Assembly (NCBI RefSeq): GCF_011300875.1 | Contig: NZ_CP049862.1 | Location: 3,224,001 to 3,288,000, forward strand | Direction: 5' to 3' | Length of the DNA: 64,000 nt | From: Sanguibacter sp. HDW7 | GTDB taxonomy: Bacteria; Actinomycetota; Actinomycetes; Actinomycetales; Cellulomonadaceae | Shown here: positions 23,296 through 32,393 of the stretch, one piece after another | How the letters are laid out: each line of letters begins with the position of its first letter | Numbering within the stretch: the stretch's first letter is position 1 | Position numbers and translations under genes: made by a program | Notes under the pieces: model-generated | What the model was told of the DNA's origin: nothing | What the model saw: only the letters and a program-made list of their open reading frames with translations | Databases searched by the model: none

Positions 23296-26200
23296 CAGTA
23301 CGTCACCTCCTGGCTCCGGCGGCGGATGGTCGTGACCTCGTCGCGCTGGTTGCCCGTGGGACCGAGGTAGTTGAACGCGAACGACAGCTGGGCGTAGCCG
23401 CCGACGAGGTGGCTCGGCTTGAGCAGCACGCGCGTGAGCGAGTTGTGGATACCTCCGCGCAGCCCCGAGGTCTCCGACCTCGGGACGTCCACCGTGCGGT
23501 CCTTCGCGTGGTACATGTACACGGTCCCCTCCGGCATGCGGTGGGAGACGATCGCGCGGGCGACGACGACGCCGTTGCGGTTGTACGACTCGATCCAGTC
23601 GTTGTCGGTGACGCCGATCTTCGCCGCGTCCTGCGGCGACATCCAGATCGTGGGGCCGCCGCGCGAGAGCGCGAGCATGAAGAGGTTGTCCTGATACTCG
23701 GAGTGGATCGACCACTTCGAGTGGGGCGTGAGGTACCTGACGGCGACCTCGGCGTGCCCCTCGGACGCGCGCGTGCCGGACGCGTCGGTCGAGCCGACGC
23801 GGGCGTCGCCGAAGAGCCGGTGCATGTCGAGCGGCGGACGGTAGACGGGCAGCGACTCGCCGAGCTCGGTCATCCAGTCGTGGTCGAGGTAGAAGTGCTG
23901 CCGTCCCGTGAGCGTGTGCCAGGGCCGCGAGTGCTCGATGTTGATGGCGAACGCCGTGTAGCGGCGGCCGCCGTGCTCGGAGCCGGACCACTCGGGCGAC
24001 GTGAGGACGGCGACGGGCTGCGCCTGCGTGTGCGCGAAGGTGATGCGCTGTCCCTCGTTGTCCTCGGCGAGCTGCGCGAGGCGCGTGCCCGTGCGCCGCT
24101 CGATGTCCTTGAACCCCTGGACGGCGAGCCGGCCGTTCGTCGTGCCGGACAGCGCGAGGATCATCTCGCACGCCTGCTGCGCGGTCTCGAGGCGGGGGCG
24201 GCCTGCGCCGACCCCGTCACGCACGATGCCGTTGCGGACGCCGAGCTCGGCAACCTCGGGCGTCGGGTCGAACGCGACGGACTTCGTCACCATGCCGAGA
24301 CGGTCGGTGAGCGGGCCGAGCGCGGCCCACTTTTCGGCGATCTTCGTGTAGTCGCGGTCGACGACGACGAGCTTCGGCATCGTCTGCCCCGGCACGCGCT
24401 CGGCCTGCGCGGGGACCTCGCCGCGCGGGTAGGCGAGCTCGTCGGGCGTGTCGTGCAGGAGCGGCACGGCGACGAGGTCGGAGCGGGCCTCGAGGTGCCC
24501 GACGGCCAGCCGCGAGACCTCCTGGGAGAGCGTCGCGTAGATGTCGAAGTCGGTGCGCGTCAGCCACGGCGGGTTGATCGCCGGGTTGAACGAGTGGATG
24601 AACGGGTGCATGTCGGTCGACGAGAGGTCGTACTTCTCGTACCAGGTCGCGGCCGGCAGGACGACGTCGGAGAACAGCGTCGTCGACGTCATGCGGAAGT
24701 CGCTCGTCACGAGGAGGTCGAGCTTGCCGCGCGGCGCCTCGTCGCGCCACGTCATCGTCTTCGGACGCCGGTCGGGGCCGGCCTCGTCGGCGAGGACCGC
24801 GGAGTCGGTGCCGAGCAGGTGCTTGAGGAAGTACTCGTTGCCCTTGCCGGACGAGCCGAGGATGTTGGCGCGCCAGATGTTGAGGACGCGGGGGAAGTTC
24901 GCCGGGTTGTCGGGGTCCTCGCACGCGAAGCGCAGGGAGCCGTCGGCGAGGGAGTCGACGACGTGCTGCGCGGGCTCCTTGCCCGCGACGCGGGCCTCGT
25001 CGACGAGGTCGAGCGGGTTGCGGTCGAACGTCGGGTAGCTGGGCATCCAGCCGCGCTGCGCGGACTCGACGAGGCAGTCGGCCGTCGTGCGGTCGGCGAA
25101 CGTGCCCTCGGCAAGCGGCGACGCGAGCGCGTCGGCGGGCAGGCCGTCGTAGCGCCACTGGTCGGTCGCGAGGTACCAGAACGCGGTGCCGATCATGTTG
25201 CGCGGCGGGCGCTGCCAGTCGAGCGCGTTGCCGTACTGCGTGTAGCCCGTGAGGGGGCGGACCTTCTCCTGGCCGACGTAGTGGGCCCAGCCGCCGCCGT
25301 TGACGCCCTGGCAGCCGGTCATGGCAGTGAGCGCGAGGAACGTGCGGTAGATCGTGTCGGAGTGGAACCAGTGGTTGGTGCCGGCGCCCATGAGGATCAT
25401 CGAGCGGCCGCCGGAGTCCTCGGCGTTCTGCGCGAACTCGCGGCCGATCCGGGCGGCGAGCTCTGCGGGCACGGAGGTGATCTCCTCCTGCCAGGCGGGC
25501 GTGCCGGGGGTCGTCGGGTCGTCGTAGCCCGTCGGCCACGTGCCCGGCAGGCCGTCACGGCCGACGCCGTACTGGGCGAGCATGAGGTCGTAGACCGTCG
25601 TGACGAGCTCGTCGCCCACGGCGACGACGGGCACGCCGCGCCGCACGGCGCCGGCGCCGCCCGTGTGGCGGCCCTGCTCGGTCGTGCCGGGGACGGCGCC
25701 GTCCTTCTCGGGGTCGCCGGGGGCGACGTCGAAGCGCGGCAGGTCGAGCTCGACCGCCTGCCCGTCCCAGCCGTCGAGGTCCATGACGGACAGGCGCGGG
25801 TCGAGGTCGCCGAGCTCGAGGTTCCACGTGCCGGCCTTGGCCGGGTCGAAGCGGTGGCCGAGCGACCCGCCGGGGATCTTCACGGAGCCGTCGGCGTCGA
25901 GGACCGCGGTCTGGAACGCGGCGTCGCGGTCGGCGGGCGGCGTCGGGAGGTCCGCGGCAGTGAGGAACTTGCCGGGGACCCACGCATCGCCGCGGCGGCG
26001 CAGACGCACGAGGTTGGGCGCGTCGGTGAAGCGACGCATGTAGTCGACGAACGGCGCGGTGCGCCGCGCGACGTGGAACTCCGTGAGGATGACGTGGCCC
26101 ATCGCCATGGCGAGCGCGCCGTCCGTGCCGGGGTGGGGTGCCATCCAGTCGTCGGCGAACTTCGTGTTGTCCGCGTAGTCCGGGGAGACGGTGACGACCT

Positions 26201-27077
26201 TCTGGCCGCGGTAGCGGGCCTCCGTCATGAAGTGCGCGTCCGGGGTGCGCGTCACGGGGACGTTCGAGCCCCACATCATGAGGTACGACGCGTTCCACCA
26301 GTCGGCCGACTCGGGGACGTCCGTCTGGTCGCCGAACACCTGCGGCGAGGCGACCGGCAGGTCGGCGTACCAGTCGTAGAACGAGAGCATGGTGCCGCCG
26401 AGCAGGTGCACGAAGCGCGCGCCGGCGCCGTGCGACACCATCGACATCGCGGGGATCGGGCTGAAGCCCGCGATGCGGTCCGGACCGAACTCCTTGGCCG
26501 TGTGGACGTGCGCGGCCGCGACGATCTCCGCGGCCTCCTCCCACGTCGCCCGGACGAGCCCGCCCTTGCCGCGCGCCGCCTTGTACGCGCGCGCCGTCTC
26601 CGGGTCCCCCGTCACCTCGGCCCACGCGAGCACCGGGTCACCGGTGCGTGCCTTCGCCGCCCGGTAGGCGTGGAGCAGGACGCCGCGCACGTACGGGTAG
26701 CGGACGCGCGTCGGCGAGTACGTGTACCAGGAGAACGCGGCGCCGCGCGGGCAGCCGCGCGGCTCGTACTCGGGCGAGCCCGGGCCGACCGACGGGTAGT
26801 CGGTCTGCTGCGTCTCCCACGTGATGATGCCGTTCTTCACGTAGACCTTCCACGAGCACGAGCCCGTGCAGTTGACGCCGTGCGTCGACCGGACGATCTT
26901 GTCGTGGCTCCAGCGGTCCCGGTAGAACGCGTCGCCGGTCCGACCTCCCTCGACGAACACGGCACGCAGGTCCTCGGAGACCGTGCCCTTGTGAAGCTTC
27001 GAGCCGACGCGCACGAGCGCGTCGACGAGGCCGTTGTCGAGGCCCGGGGCCCGGGTCGCTGCGTCGGTCATGCTCAT
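23295..27077 (-). CDS. narG: Respiratory nitrate reductase alpha subunit (Mo-bisMGD)
   Basis: Encodes 1260 residues, normal for NarG. The FS0 cluster region with histidine ligand reads HGVNCTGSCSWKVYVKNG near residue 50. VASPQVFGDQTDVPES near 235 carries the Asp ligand area of Mo, and WGSNVPVTRTPDAHF follows. It faces the cytoplasm and reduces nitrate to nitrite. A second in-frame ATG at 27071 has a better-spaced GAGG and may be the real start. It is followed by narH-narJ-narI-moeZ without gaps. Confidence 0.97.
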   Translation of the reverse strand: MSMTDAATRAPGLDNGLVDALVRVGSKLHKGTVSEDLRAVFVEGGRTGDAFYRDRWSHDKIVRSTHGVNCTGSCSWKVYVKNGIITWETQQTDYPSVGPGSPEYEPRGCPRGAAFSWYTYSPTRVRYPYVRGVLLHAYRAAKARTGDPVLAWAEVTGDPETARAYKAARGKGGLVRATWEEAAEIVAAAHVHTAKEFGPDRIAGFSPIPAMSMVSHGAGARFVHLLGGTMLSFYDWYADLPVASPQVFGDQTDVPESADWWNASYLMMWGSNVPVTRTPDAHFMTEARYRGQKVVTVSPDYADNTKFADDWMAPHPGTDGALAMAMGHVILTEFHVARRTAPFVDYMRRFTDAPNLVRLRRRGDAWVPGKFLTAADLPTPPADRDAAFQTAVLDADGSVKIPGGSLGHRFDPAKAGTWNLELGDLDPRLSVMDLDGWDGQAVELDLPRFDVAPGDPEKDGAVPGTTEQGRHTGGAGAVRRGVPVVAVGDELVTTVYDLMLAQYGVGRDGLPGTWPTGYDDPTTPGTPAWQEEITSVPAELAARIGREFAQNAEDSGGRSMILMGAGTNHWFHSDTIYRTFLALTAMTGCQGVNGGGWAHYVGQEKVRPLTGYTQYGNALDWQRPPRNMIGTAFWYLATDQWRYDGLPADALASPLAEGTFADRTTADCLVESAQRGWMPSYPTFDRNPLDLVDEARVAGKEPAQHVVDSLADGSLRFACEDPDNPANFPRVLNIWRANILGSSGKGNEYFLKHLLGTDSAVLADEAGPDRRPKTMTWRDEAPRGKLDLLVTSDFRMTSTTLFSDVVLPAATWYEKYDLSSTDMHPFIHSFNPAINPPWLTRTDFDIYATLSQEVSRLAVGHLEARSDLVAVPLLHDTPDELAYPRGEVPAQAERVPGQTMPKLVVVDRDYTKIAEKWAALGPLTDRLGMVTKSVAFDPTPEVAELGVRNGIVRDGVGAGRPRLETAQQACEMILALSGTTNGRLAVQGFKDIERRTGTRLAQLAEDNEGQRITFAHTQAQPVAVLTSPEWSGSEHGGRRYTAFAINIEHSRPWHTLTGRQHFYLDHDWMTELGESLPVYRPPLDMHRLFGDARVGSTDASGTRASEGHAEVAVRYLTPHSKWSIHSEYQDNLFMLALSRGGPTIWMSPQDAAKIGVTDNDWIESYNRNGVVVARAIVSHRMPEGTVYMYHAKDRTVDVPRSETSGLRGGIHNSLTRVLLKPSHLVGGYAQLSFAFNYLGPTGNQRDEVTTIRRRSQEVTY

Positions 27078-27130
27078 CCTCGTTCTCTCGGCTGCTCCGC
27101 CGGGTCAGGTGGACGTCGTACGTGCACGAA

Positions 27131-27152
27131 CGCCGGCCCCGTGGGGGCCGGC
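27131..27152 (-). terminator. Strong hairpin between narK and narG
   Basis: CGCCGGCCCC pairs with GGGGCCGGCG across a two-base loop, nine bases past the narK stop and 54 bases before narG. There is no U-tract, as is common in high-GC actinobacteria. It may terminate most narK transcripts or set the narK/narGHJI ratio by partial read-through or RNA processing. Confidence 0.65.
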
Positions 27153-27161
27153 GTGCGGGCG

Positions 27162-28475
27162 TCAGCTCGGGTGGGGCGCTCCGGGACGGACGTAGTTCGT
27201 CCAGGTGAGCCACGTGCAGAAGGCGAAGAAGACGGCGGCGCCGATGAAGAAGGAGCGCGGCGCGACGAACGACAGGCTCATGCCGACGATGAACGGGCCG
27301 AAGGCCGCGATCGCGGACGTGAAGCCGATGACGCCGCCCGCGCGACGCTTGTCGAAGATCATCGGCATCTGCTTGAACGTGCCCGCGTTGCCGATGCCGG
27401 CGAACGTGAAGATCGCGAGCATCCCACCGAGGAACCAGCCGAACTTCGAGACGTCGGACGGGTCGAGGAAGAAGATCGTGAAGACGGTCGAGACGGTCAT
27501 GCCGATGCCGGCGACGAGCGTCCAGATCGCACCGCCGAAGCGGTCGCAGAGCGGACCCCACGCGGCGCGCGTCACGGACCCGAGCAGCGGGCCGATGAAC
27601 GCGAACTTCAGCGGGTCGGGCGCATTCTCGAAGCTGCCGAACTCGGCGAGCGTGATGAGGCCGAGCTGCGCTGCGAAGCCCGAGAACGCGCCGAAGGTCA
27701 TGAGGTAGATCGCTGTCATCACCCATGTCTGCTTGACGCGGAAGATGTCGAGCTGGTCGCGGAAGCTTGCGCGGATGGGCACGCGTCGCAGCACGACGGC
27801 CGCGAGGACGATGCCGAGGATGATCCAGGGCACGACGACGAGCGCCACGTTGTGCAGCCACAGGTCACCGCCGTCCTTCGTCGACTGGGGCGTGAGGACG
27901 GCGGTCCCGAAGAGGCCGAAGCCGACGACCCACGGGGCGAGGAGCTGCACGAGGCTCACGCCGAAGTTGCCGATGCCGGCCTGGAGCCCGAGCGCCGTGC
28001 CGGCCTTCTTCTTGGGGAAGAAGTAGCTCGTCGAGGGCATGAAGCCCGCGAAGGCGCCACCGCCGATGCCCGTCATGAACGCGAGCACGAGGAGCGTCTC
28101 GTACGACGTCGAGGAGTCGCGGACGGCGAACGTCCAGCCGAGCACGGGCAGCAGCAGGAGCGTCGTCGCGCCGCCCACGAGGGTGCGCGTGCCGACGATC
28201 GGCGGCAGGAACATGAAGATGAGCCGCATGACGCCGCCGGCGAGGCCGGGGATCGCCGCGAGCCAGTAGAGCTGGCTCGGGTCGAGGTCGAAGCCCACAC
28301 TGTTGAGGCGCGGCGCGATGGCCGAGACGAGGTACCACACCATGAACGCGAGGGTGAGGTTGTACGTCGTCACCCAGAGCGTGCGCCAGGCGAGGCCCTT
28401 GTCCCAGGTGCGCTCGTCCTCGGGGTTCCAGTTGGACAGGTCTCGGACGAGGTCTGGTCCTGCGGTCGTCGCCAT
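27162..28475 (-). CDS. narK: Nitrate/nitrite MFS transporter
   Basis: Encodes 437 residues with about twelve hydrophobic segments. The two nitrate-signature stretches are evident: AGIGNFGVSLVQLLAP near residue 170 and AGIGNAGTFKQMP near 370. It imports nitrate and/or exports nitrite for NarGHI. The ATG at 28475 is preceded by GGGAG five bases away; a GTG two codons earlier is less likely. It precedes narGHJI on the same strand. Confidence 0.95.
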   Translation of the reverse strand: MATTAGPDLVRDLSNWNPEDERTWDKGLAWRTLWVTTYNLTLAFMVWYLVSAIAPRLNSVGFDLDPSQLYWLAAIPGLAGGVMRLIFMFLPPIVGTRTLVGGATTLLLLPVLGWTFAVRDSSTSYETLLVLAFMTGIGGGAFAGFMPSTSYFFPKKKAGTALGLQAGIGNFGVSLVQLLAPWVVGFGLFGTAVLTPQSTKDGGDLWLHNVALVVVPWIILGIVLAAVVLRRVPIRASFRDQLDIFRVKQTWVMTAIYLMTFGAFSGFAAQLGLITLAEFGSFENAPDPLKFAFIGPLLGSVTRAAWGPLCDRFGGAIWTLVAGIGMTVSTVFTIFFLDPSDVSKFGWFLGGMLAIFTFAGIGNAGTFKQMPMIFDKRRAGGVIGFTSAIAAFGPFIVGMSLSFVAPRSFFIGAAVFFAFCTWLTWTNYVRPGAPHPS

Positions 28476-28646
28476 CTGCACTCCCAGGGTGCGTTTCGGA
28501 TACGGCGTGCGTGCCGTCGTCCGAGCATGCCCCGGGAGGGTTCGCGCATGTCGTCGTCGACACCGTGCTTAATCGACCGTAGTCGTCCGGCTCGGGCGGA
28601 GCCACCCCTCGGGTGACATCCGTCGAGCGTGTCGTCGGTCGTCGGG

Positions 28647-29291
28647 TCAGGCGATGCGACGGCGGAGGCTGAGCGTGCAGTGCTCCTCGCCGACGAAGGG
28701 CTCGAGCCGCTCGACCTCGTGGGCGCCGTCGGCCTGCTCGAGCACGCTCTGCGCAAGCTCGGTGTGGAGGCGGCAGACGACGTCCTGACGGGCGCGTGCC
28801 AGCTCGACGAACGGGCAGCGGAAGAGGTGGAACGTGAGCTCGCCCGGCGCGTACACCGGGTCGAAGCCGACGCGGTCGAGGTGGGCCTCGAGCGCGAGGA
28901 CGTCGCGTTCGGACCCTTCCGGGACCGGAACGCGCCCGGTCGTGCCGTCGTCGCGGGCGGCGTCGGCGAGCAGGGCGGCGGCTCGGCGGGCCTGCGCGAT
29001 GTCGGCCTCGAGGCGGCTCCGGGCGTCGGGGTCGGACGCGAGGTCCTCGGCCGTCGTCACGCGGTAGATCATGCGAGGGCGGCCGCGAACCGTGCGCACC
29101 TCGGGGGTGCGCCGGACGAGGCCGACGTCGACGAGCACGGCGAGGTGCTCGCGGACCGTGTTGGCGTGCAGGCCGGTGCCGGCGACGAGGTCGTCGACGA
29201 GGCGGGGGCCGTCCGTCTGCAGGCGGTGGAGCAGCTCGACGCGGCTCTCGGCCGCGAGCGCCCGTCCCACCGCCGATCTGCTCGTCGTCAT
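28647..29291 (-). CDS. ArsR/SufR-like regulator with C-terminal cysteines (ArnR-type candidate)
   Basis: Encodes 214 residues. The N-terminal winged helix is clear (LLHRLQTDGPRLVDDLVAGT, then TVREHLAVLVDVGLVRR and GRPRMIYRV). The C-terminal half has FRCPFVELARARQDVVCRLH and, near the end, GEEHCTLSLR: spaced Cys and His residues resembling the SufR/ArnR iron-sulfur site. In Corynebacterium ArnR, such an Fe-S ArsR-type protein encoded next to narKGHJI represses it. By position and design this is a good candidate for the same role; homology is inferred. An ATG at 29291 is chosen; a GTG at 29318 is possible. Confidence 0.8.
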   Translation of the reverse strand: MTTSRSAVGRALAAESRVELLHRLQTDGPRLVDDLVAGTGLHANTVREHLAVLVDVGLVRRTPEVRTVRGRPRMIYRVTTAEDLASDPDARSRLEADIAQARRAAALLADAARDDGTTGRVPVPEGSERDVLALEAHLDRVGFDPVYAPGELTFHLFRCPFVELARARQDVVCRLHTELAQSVLEQADGAHEVERLEPFVGEEHCTLSLRRRIA

Positions 29292-29322
29292 CTTCCGTTT
29301 GTACCTCCCCCCGGGCACGCAC

Positions 29323-29342
29323 CGCGGGACCTAGGTCCCGCG
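29323..29342. promoter_or_regulatory. Perfect 20-bp palindrome between regulator and corA
   Basis: CGCGGGACCTAGGTCCCGCG is a perfect palindrome in the divergent region, 32 bases upstream of the ArnR-like regulator start. It probably binds a dimeric regulator, most simply the adjacent one as an autoregulator. Confidence 0.6.
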
Positions 29343-29384
29343 CCATGTCGCTAGGCTCGGAACGTCGTCGTCCTAGGAGCATTC

Positions 29385-30470
29385 ATGTCCACGAGCCCTG
29401 CCCGTCGCGACCGTCCGCGTCGCCTGCTCGACCTCATGGGCCGTCGCGACGGGTCCGACGACGCGAGCACCGCGACGTTGCACGTCACGCAGCTGCGCAA
29501 CGGTGAGGTCGTGGAGTCCCGGTCGGTGGGCGACAACGCGTCGGATGCTGCCGCCGACGCGGCGCTCGCGTTCGCGCAGGAGGAGCCGGAGAGCCTCGTC
29601 GTCCTCGGCTACGACATGCCGTCGCCCGAGGAGCTCGCGCACCTCGGCAGCGTGTGGGACCTGCATCCGCTGCTCGTCGAGGACCTCCTCAAGGCGCGGC
29701 AGCGTCCGAAGCTCGAGCGGTACGGGGACGTGCTGTTCGTCGTCGCGCGCATGGCGGCGTACGACGACCCCACGGAGGACGTCGTCGTCACGGAGTTCCA
29801 CCTGCTGCGTCGGGGCAACGTCGTCGCGATCCTCTGCCAGTCGCGCTCCGGGGAGTCCGTGGTGGAGGCGCACCAGCTCGTGCGGGATCCCGGGGTGCTG
29901 CGGCTGGGGCCGGAGGCCGTCGTCCACTCGTTCCTCGACGTCGCGGTGGACGGGTATGCGCGGGTGGTCGAGGACCTCGAGGTGGACCGGGAGCAGATCG
30001 AACGGCAGGTGTTCGACGGTGACGAGGCGGTCGCCGAGCGCATCTATCGTCTGAGCAGGGAGATCATCGACCTCCAGCATGCGGCGGTGCCCCTGGTCGC
30101 GGTGGTCGACGGGTTGCGGGCGGGCTTCGAGCAGCACGGGGTGCATCCGGAGCTGCGCGCCTATCTCCAGGACGTCGCGGACCATCTTGCGCGGGTGACG
30201 AGCGCGATCGCGGGGCTGCGCGAGGCGCTCGCGCAGATCCTCAACGTCAACGCGACGCTCGTCAACCAGCGGCAGAACGAGAACATGAAGAAGATCTCGG
30301 GCTGGGCGGCGATCCTCTTCGCGCCGACGCTCGTGGGCGCGATCTACGGCATGAACTTCGACGACATGCCGGAGCTCCACTGGTCGCTCGGGTACCCGAT
30401 GGCGCTGGGCCTCATGGTCGCCCTCGGTGCGGGGCTGTGGGTCCTCTTCCGCCGCAACCGCTGGATGTAG
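29385..30470 (+). CDS. corA: CorA-family magnesium/cobalt transporter
   Basis: Encodes 361 residues. The long cytoplasmic domain (about 1-285) ends in a helix with LAQILNVNATLVNQRQNENM. Two C-terminal membrane segments flank the family signature IYGMNF, followed by a basic tail. It forms pentameric divalent-cation channels. AGGAG lies six bases before the ATG. It ends three bases from the convergent EamA gene. Confidence 0.95.
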   Translation: MSTSPARRDRPRRLLDLMGRRDGSDDASTATLHVTQLRNGEVVESRSVGDNASDAAADAALAFAQEEPESLVVLGYDMPSPEELAHLGSVWDLHPLLVEDLLKARQRPKLERYGDVLFVVARMAAYDDPTEDVVVTEFHLLRRGNVVAILCQSRSGESVVEAHQLVRDPGVLRLGPEAVVHSFLDVAVDGYARVVEDLEVDREQIERQVFDGDEAVAERIYRLSREIIDLQHAAVPLVAVVDGLRAGFEQHGVHPELRAYLQDVADHLARVTSAIAGLREALAQILNVNATLVNQRQNENMKKISGWAAILFAPTLVGAIYGMNFDDMPELHWSLGYPMALGLMVALGAGLWVLFRRNRWM

Positions 30471-30473
30471 CCG

Positions 30474-31463
30474 TCAGGCCTGCGGGCGCAGGCCGCGCGC
30501 GGAGACGACGGCGTTGCTCGCGACGATGAGCGCGATGCCGACCCACTCGTTGACGTCGAGCGTCTGGTGGAGCACGAGCCAGCCCATGAGGGCGGCCCAC
30601 ACGGGGTTGATGCTCGCGAACGTCCCGAACATGGGTGCGGGCACGCGGCGCAGCGCGAGGACGTCGACGACGTACGGCACGAGGGACGCGAGGATCGCGC
30701 AGCCGGCCCCGAGCGCGAGCGCGTGCCAGGTGAGCGGGTGCTGCGTGAACCACCAGGCGGCGACGGGCAGCCACGCGAGGGCCGTGAGGCCGCTCGCGAG
30801 CGCGGGCCCGTCGAGGCCTGAGAACTGCTGGCCGACGGCTCGGTTGAGCAGGATGTATGCGGCCCACGTGGCTGCGGCGGCGAGGGCGAGCGCGATGCCG
30901 ACGACGTCGGTCGTCGGGCCGGGGTTCGTGAGGACGACGACGCCGACGCCCGCGAGCACCGCGCACGCGAGGTCGAGGCGTCGCCGGGAGCCGAGGATCG
31001 CGACGGCGAGCGGGCCGAGGAACTCGATCGTCACCGCGAGGCCGAGGCCGAGCCGCTCGACGGCGAGGTAGAGCGAGAGGTTCATGACGCTGAAGACGGC
31101 GACGAGGCCGAGCGCGAGGAGCCACTGCTCCCGGCTGCGGCCACGGATGCGGGGCCGCACCGTGGGCACGAGGACGGCCGCGGTGACGAGCTGGCGCAGG
31201 GCGACGACGCCGACGGGGCCGATGAGCGGGAAGGCCGTCGCGCCGAGCGCGGCCCCGGCCTGTCCGGAGACGGTGCCGCCGAGCATGAGGCCGATGCCGA
31301 CGGCGCGGTCCTTCGTCGTCGGCGTGCCGGCGGTGGTCACGCGGATGTCGCTGCCTCGGTCGGGCGTCGACTGCGCGGAGGGGTTGCCGACGAGGCCGGC
31401 GGGGTGTGCCGGAGGTGTCGGGCTGGGTGCGGGCATGGTGCCGCGCGCCGCGAGGAGGCTCAT
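30474..31463 (-). CDS. EamA-family (DMT) exporter, RhtA-like
   Basis: Encodes 329 residues with about ten hydrophobic segments in two EamA repeats after a polar N-terminus of about 45 residues. The second repeat contains RRVPAPMFGTFASINPVWAA, typical of RhtA-type threonine/homoserine exporters; substrate is uncertain. TACCGT lies seven bases before the ATG, suggesting a near-leaderless message. An internal ATG at 31436 would remove nine residues. It is divergent from a LysR gene that may control it. Confidence 0.88.
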   Translation of the reverse strand: MSLLAARGTMPAPSPTPPAHPAGLVGNPSAQSTPDRGSDIRVTTAGTPTTKDRAVGIGLMLGGTVSGQAGAALGATAFPLIGPVGVVALRQLVTAAVLVPTVRPRIRGRSREQWLLALGLVAVFSVMNLSLYLAVERLGLGLAVTIEFLGPLAVAILGSRRRLDLACAVLAGVGVVVLTNPGPTTDVVGIALALAAAATWAAYILLNRAVGQQFSGLDGPALASGLTALAWLPVAAWWFTQHPLTWHALALGAGCAILASLVPYVVDVLALRRVPAPMFGTFASINPVWAALMGWLVLHQTLDVNEWVGIALIVASNAVVSARGLRPQA

Positions 31464-31500
31464 GCGTCGAACGGTAGGCGCGCGACTGTCCTTCTCCTAG

Positions 31501-31526
31501 TGCATGATGCATGCCTGCCATACCCT
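31501..31526. promoter_or_regulatory. LysR-type operator and leaderless -10
   Basis: TGCATGATGCA (31501-31511) is a T-N11-A-like palindrome in the 69-bp region between the divergent EamA and LysR genes. TACCCT (31521-31526) is the -10 of the LysR gene, six bases from its ATG. Confidence 0.55.
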
Positions 31527-31532
31527 GAGGTC

Positions 31533-32393
31533 ATGGACTGGACGGTGCGGGAGCTTGAGGTGTTCGTCGCGGCCGCGGAGACCGGGTCGTTCACGGACGC
31601 GGCTCTGCTGCTGCGCGTGTCGCAGGCGTCGGTGTCGCGCACGGTCGCGGCGCTCGAGCAGGCACTCGGCGACCGCGTCCTGCAGCGTGTGCCCCGCGGC
31701 TGCGAGCCGACGGCGTTCGGTCTGCAGGTCCTCCCCCACGCCCGTCGGGTGCTCGCGGAGGCGGGTCGGTTCAGCGAGTTCGTGCGGTCGCGGCACGGGC
31801 TGCTGCGGCTCGGGTACGCGTGGTCGGCGCTCGGCCGGCACACCGCGCCGCTGCAGCGGCGGTGGGCTCGCGAGCACCCGGCGGTCGGGCTCGAGCTCGT
31901 GCGGTTCAACTCCCCGACCTCGGGGCTCGCCGAGGGGCGGTGCGACGTCGCGATCGTGCGCAGGCCCGTCGACGACCGCCGCTACGGCTCGTTCGTCGTG
32001 GGTCTCGAGCGTCGTCTGGTGGCGTTCGCGTCGGACGACGCCCTGTGGTCGCGCCGTCGCCAGGTGACGATGGCGGAGATCGCGGGGCGCACCGTCGTCA
32101 TCGACCCCCGCACGGGAACGACGGGCTCGGACCTGTGGCAGGGAGCGGCGACGCTGCCGACGTTCGTCGAGTCGACGGACGTCGACTCGTGGCTCGACGC
32201 GATCGCGGCGGGCCGCGGCGTCGGCACGACGGCGCAGGCGACGGCGGACCACCACCCGCGCCCGGGCGTCACCTACCGACCGATCAAGGACGGCCCGCGC
32301 ATCGCGGTGCGCCTCGTGTGGCTGCGCGACGCGAGGCCCGCGGGCCTCGACGAGCTCGTCCACACGGTGACGGAGCTCTACGCGTCGACCTGA
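31533..32393 (+). CDS. LysR-family transcriptional regulator
   Basis: Encodes 286 residues. The N-terminal winged helix is typical: LEVFVAAAETGSFTDAALLL, then RVSQASVSRTVAALE and ALGDRVLQRVPRG. A substrate-binding domain follows (GLLRLGYAWSALGRH). It probably governs the divergent EamA exporter gene, the usual LysR arrangement. The last 16 bases overlap the convergent XRE gene. Confidence 0.92.
   Translation: MDWTVRELEVFVAAAETGSFTDAALLLRVSQASVSRTVAALEQALGDRVLQRVPRGCEPTAFGLQVLPHARRVLAEAGRFSEFVRSRHGLLRLGYAWSALGRHTAPLQRRWAREHPAVGLELVRFNSPTSGLAEGRCDVAIVRRPVDDRRYGSFVVGLERRLVAFASDDALWSRRRQVTMAEIAGRTVVIDPRTGTTGSDLWQGAATLPTFVESTDVDSWLDAIAAGRGVGTTAQATADHHPRPGVTYRPIKDGPRIAVRLVWLRDARPAGLDELVHTVTELYAST

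Noticed and set aside
23409-28616. A 1735-codon open frame on the plus strand opposite narK-narGH
   Set aside because: It is a shadow of high-GC codon bias: the protein is almost all R, A, E, D, G and V, has no ribosome site and no domain, and lies antisense to clearly real genes.
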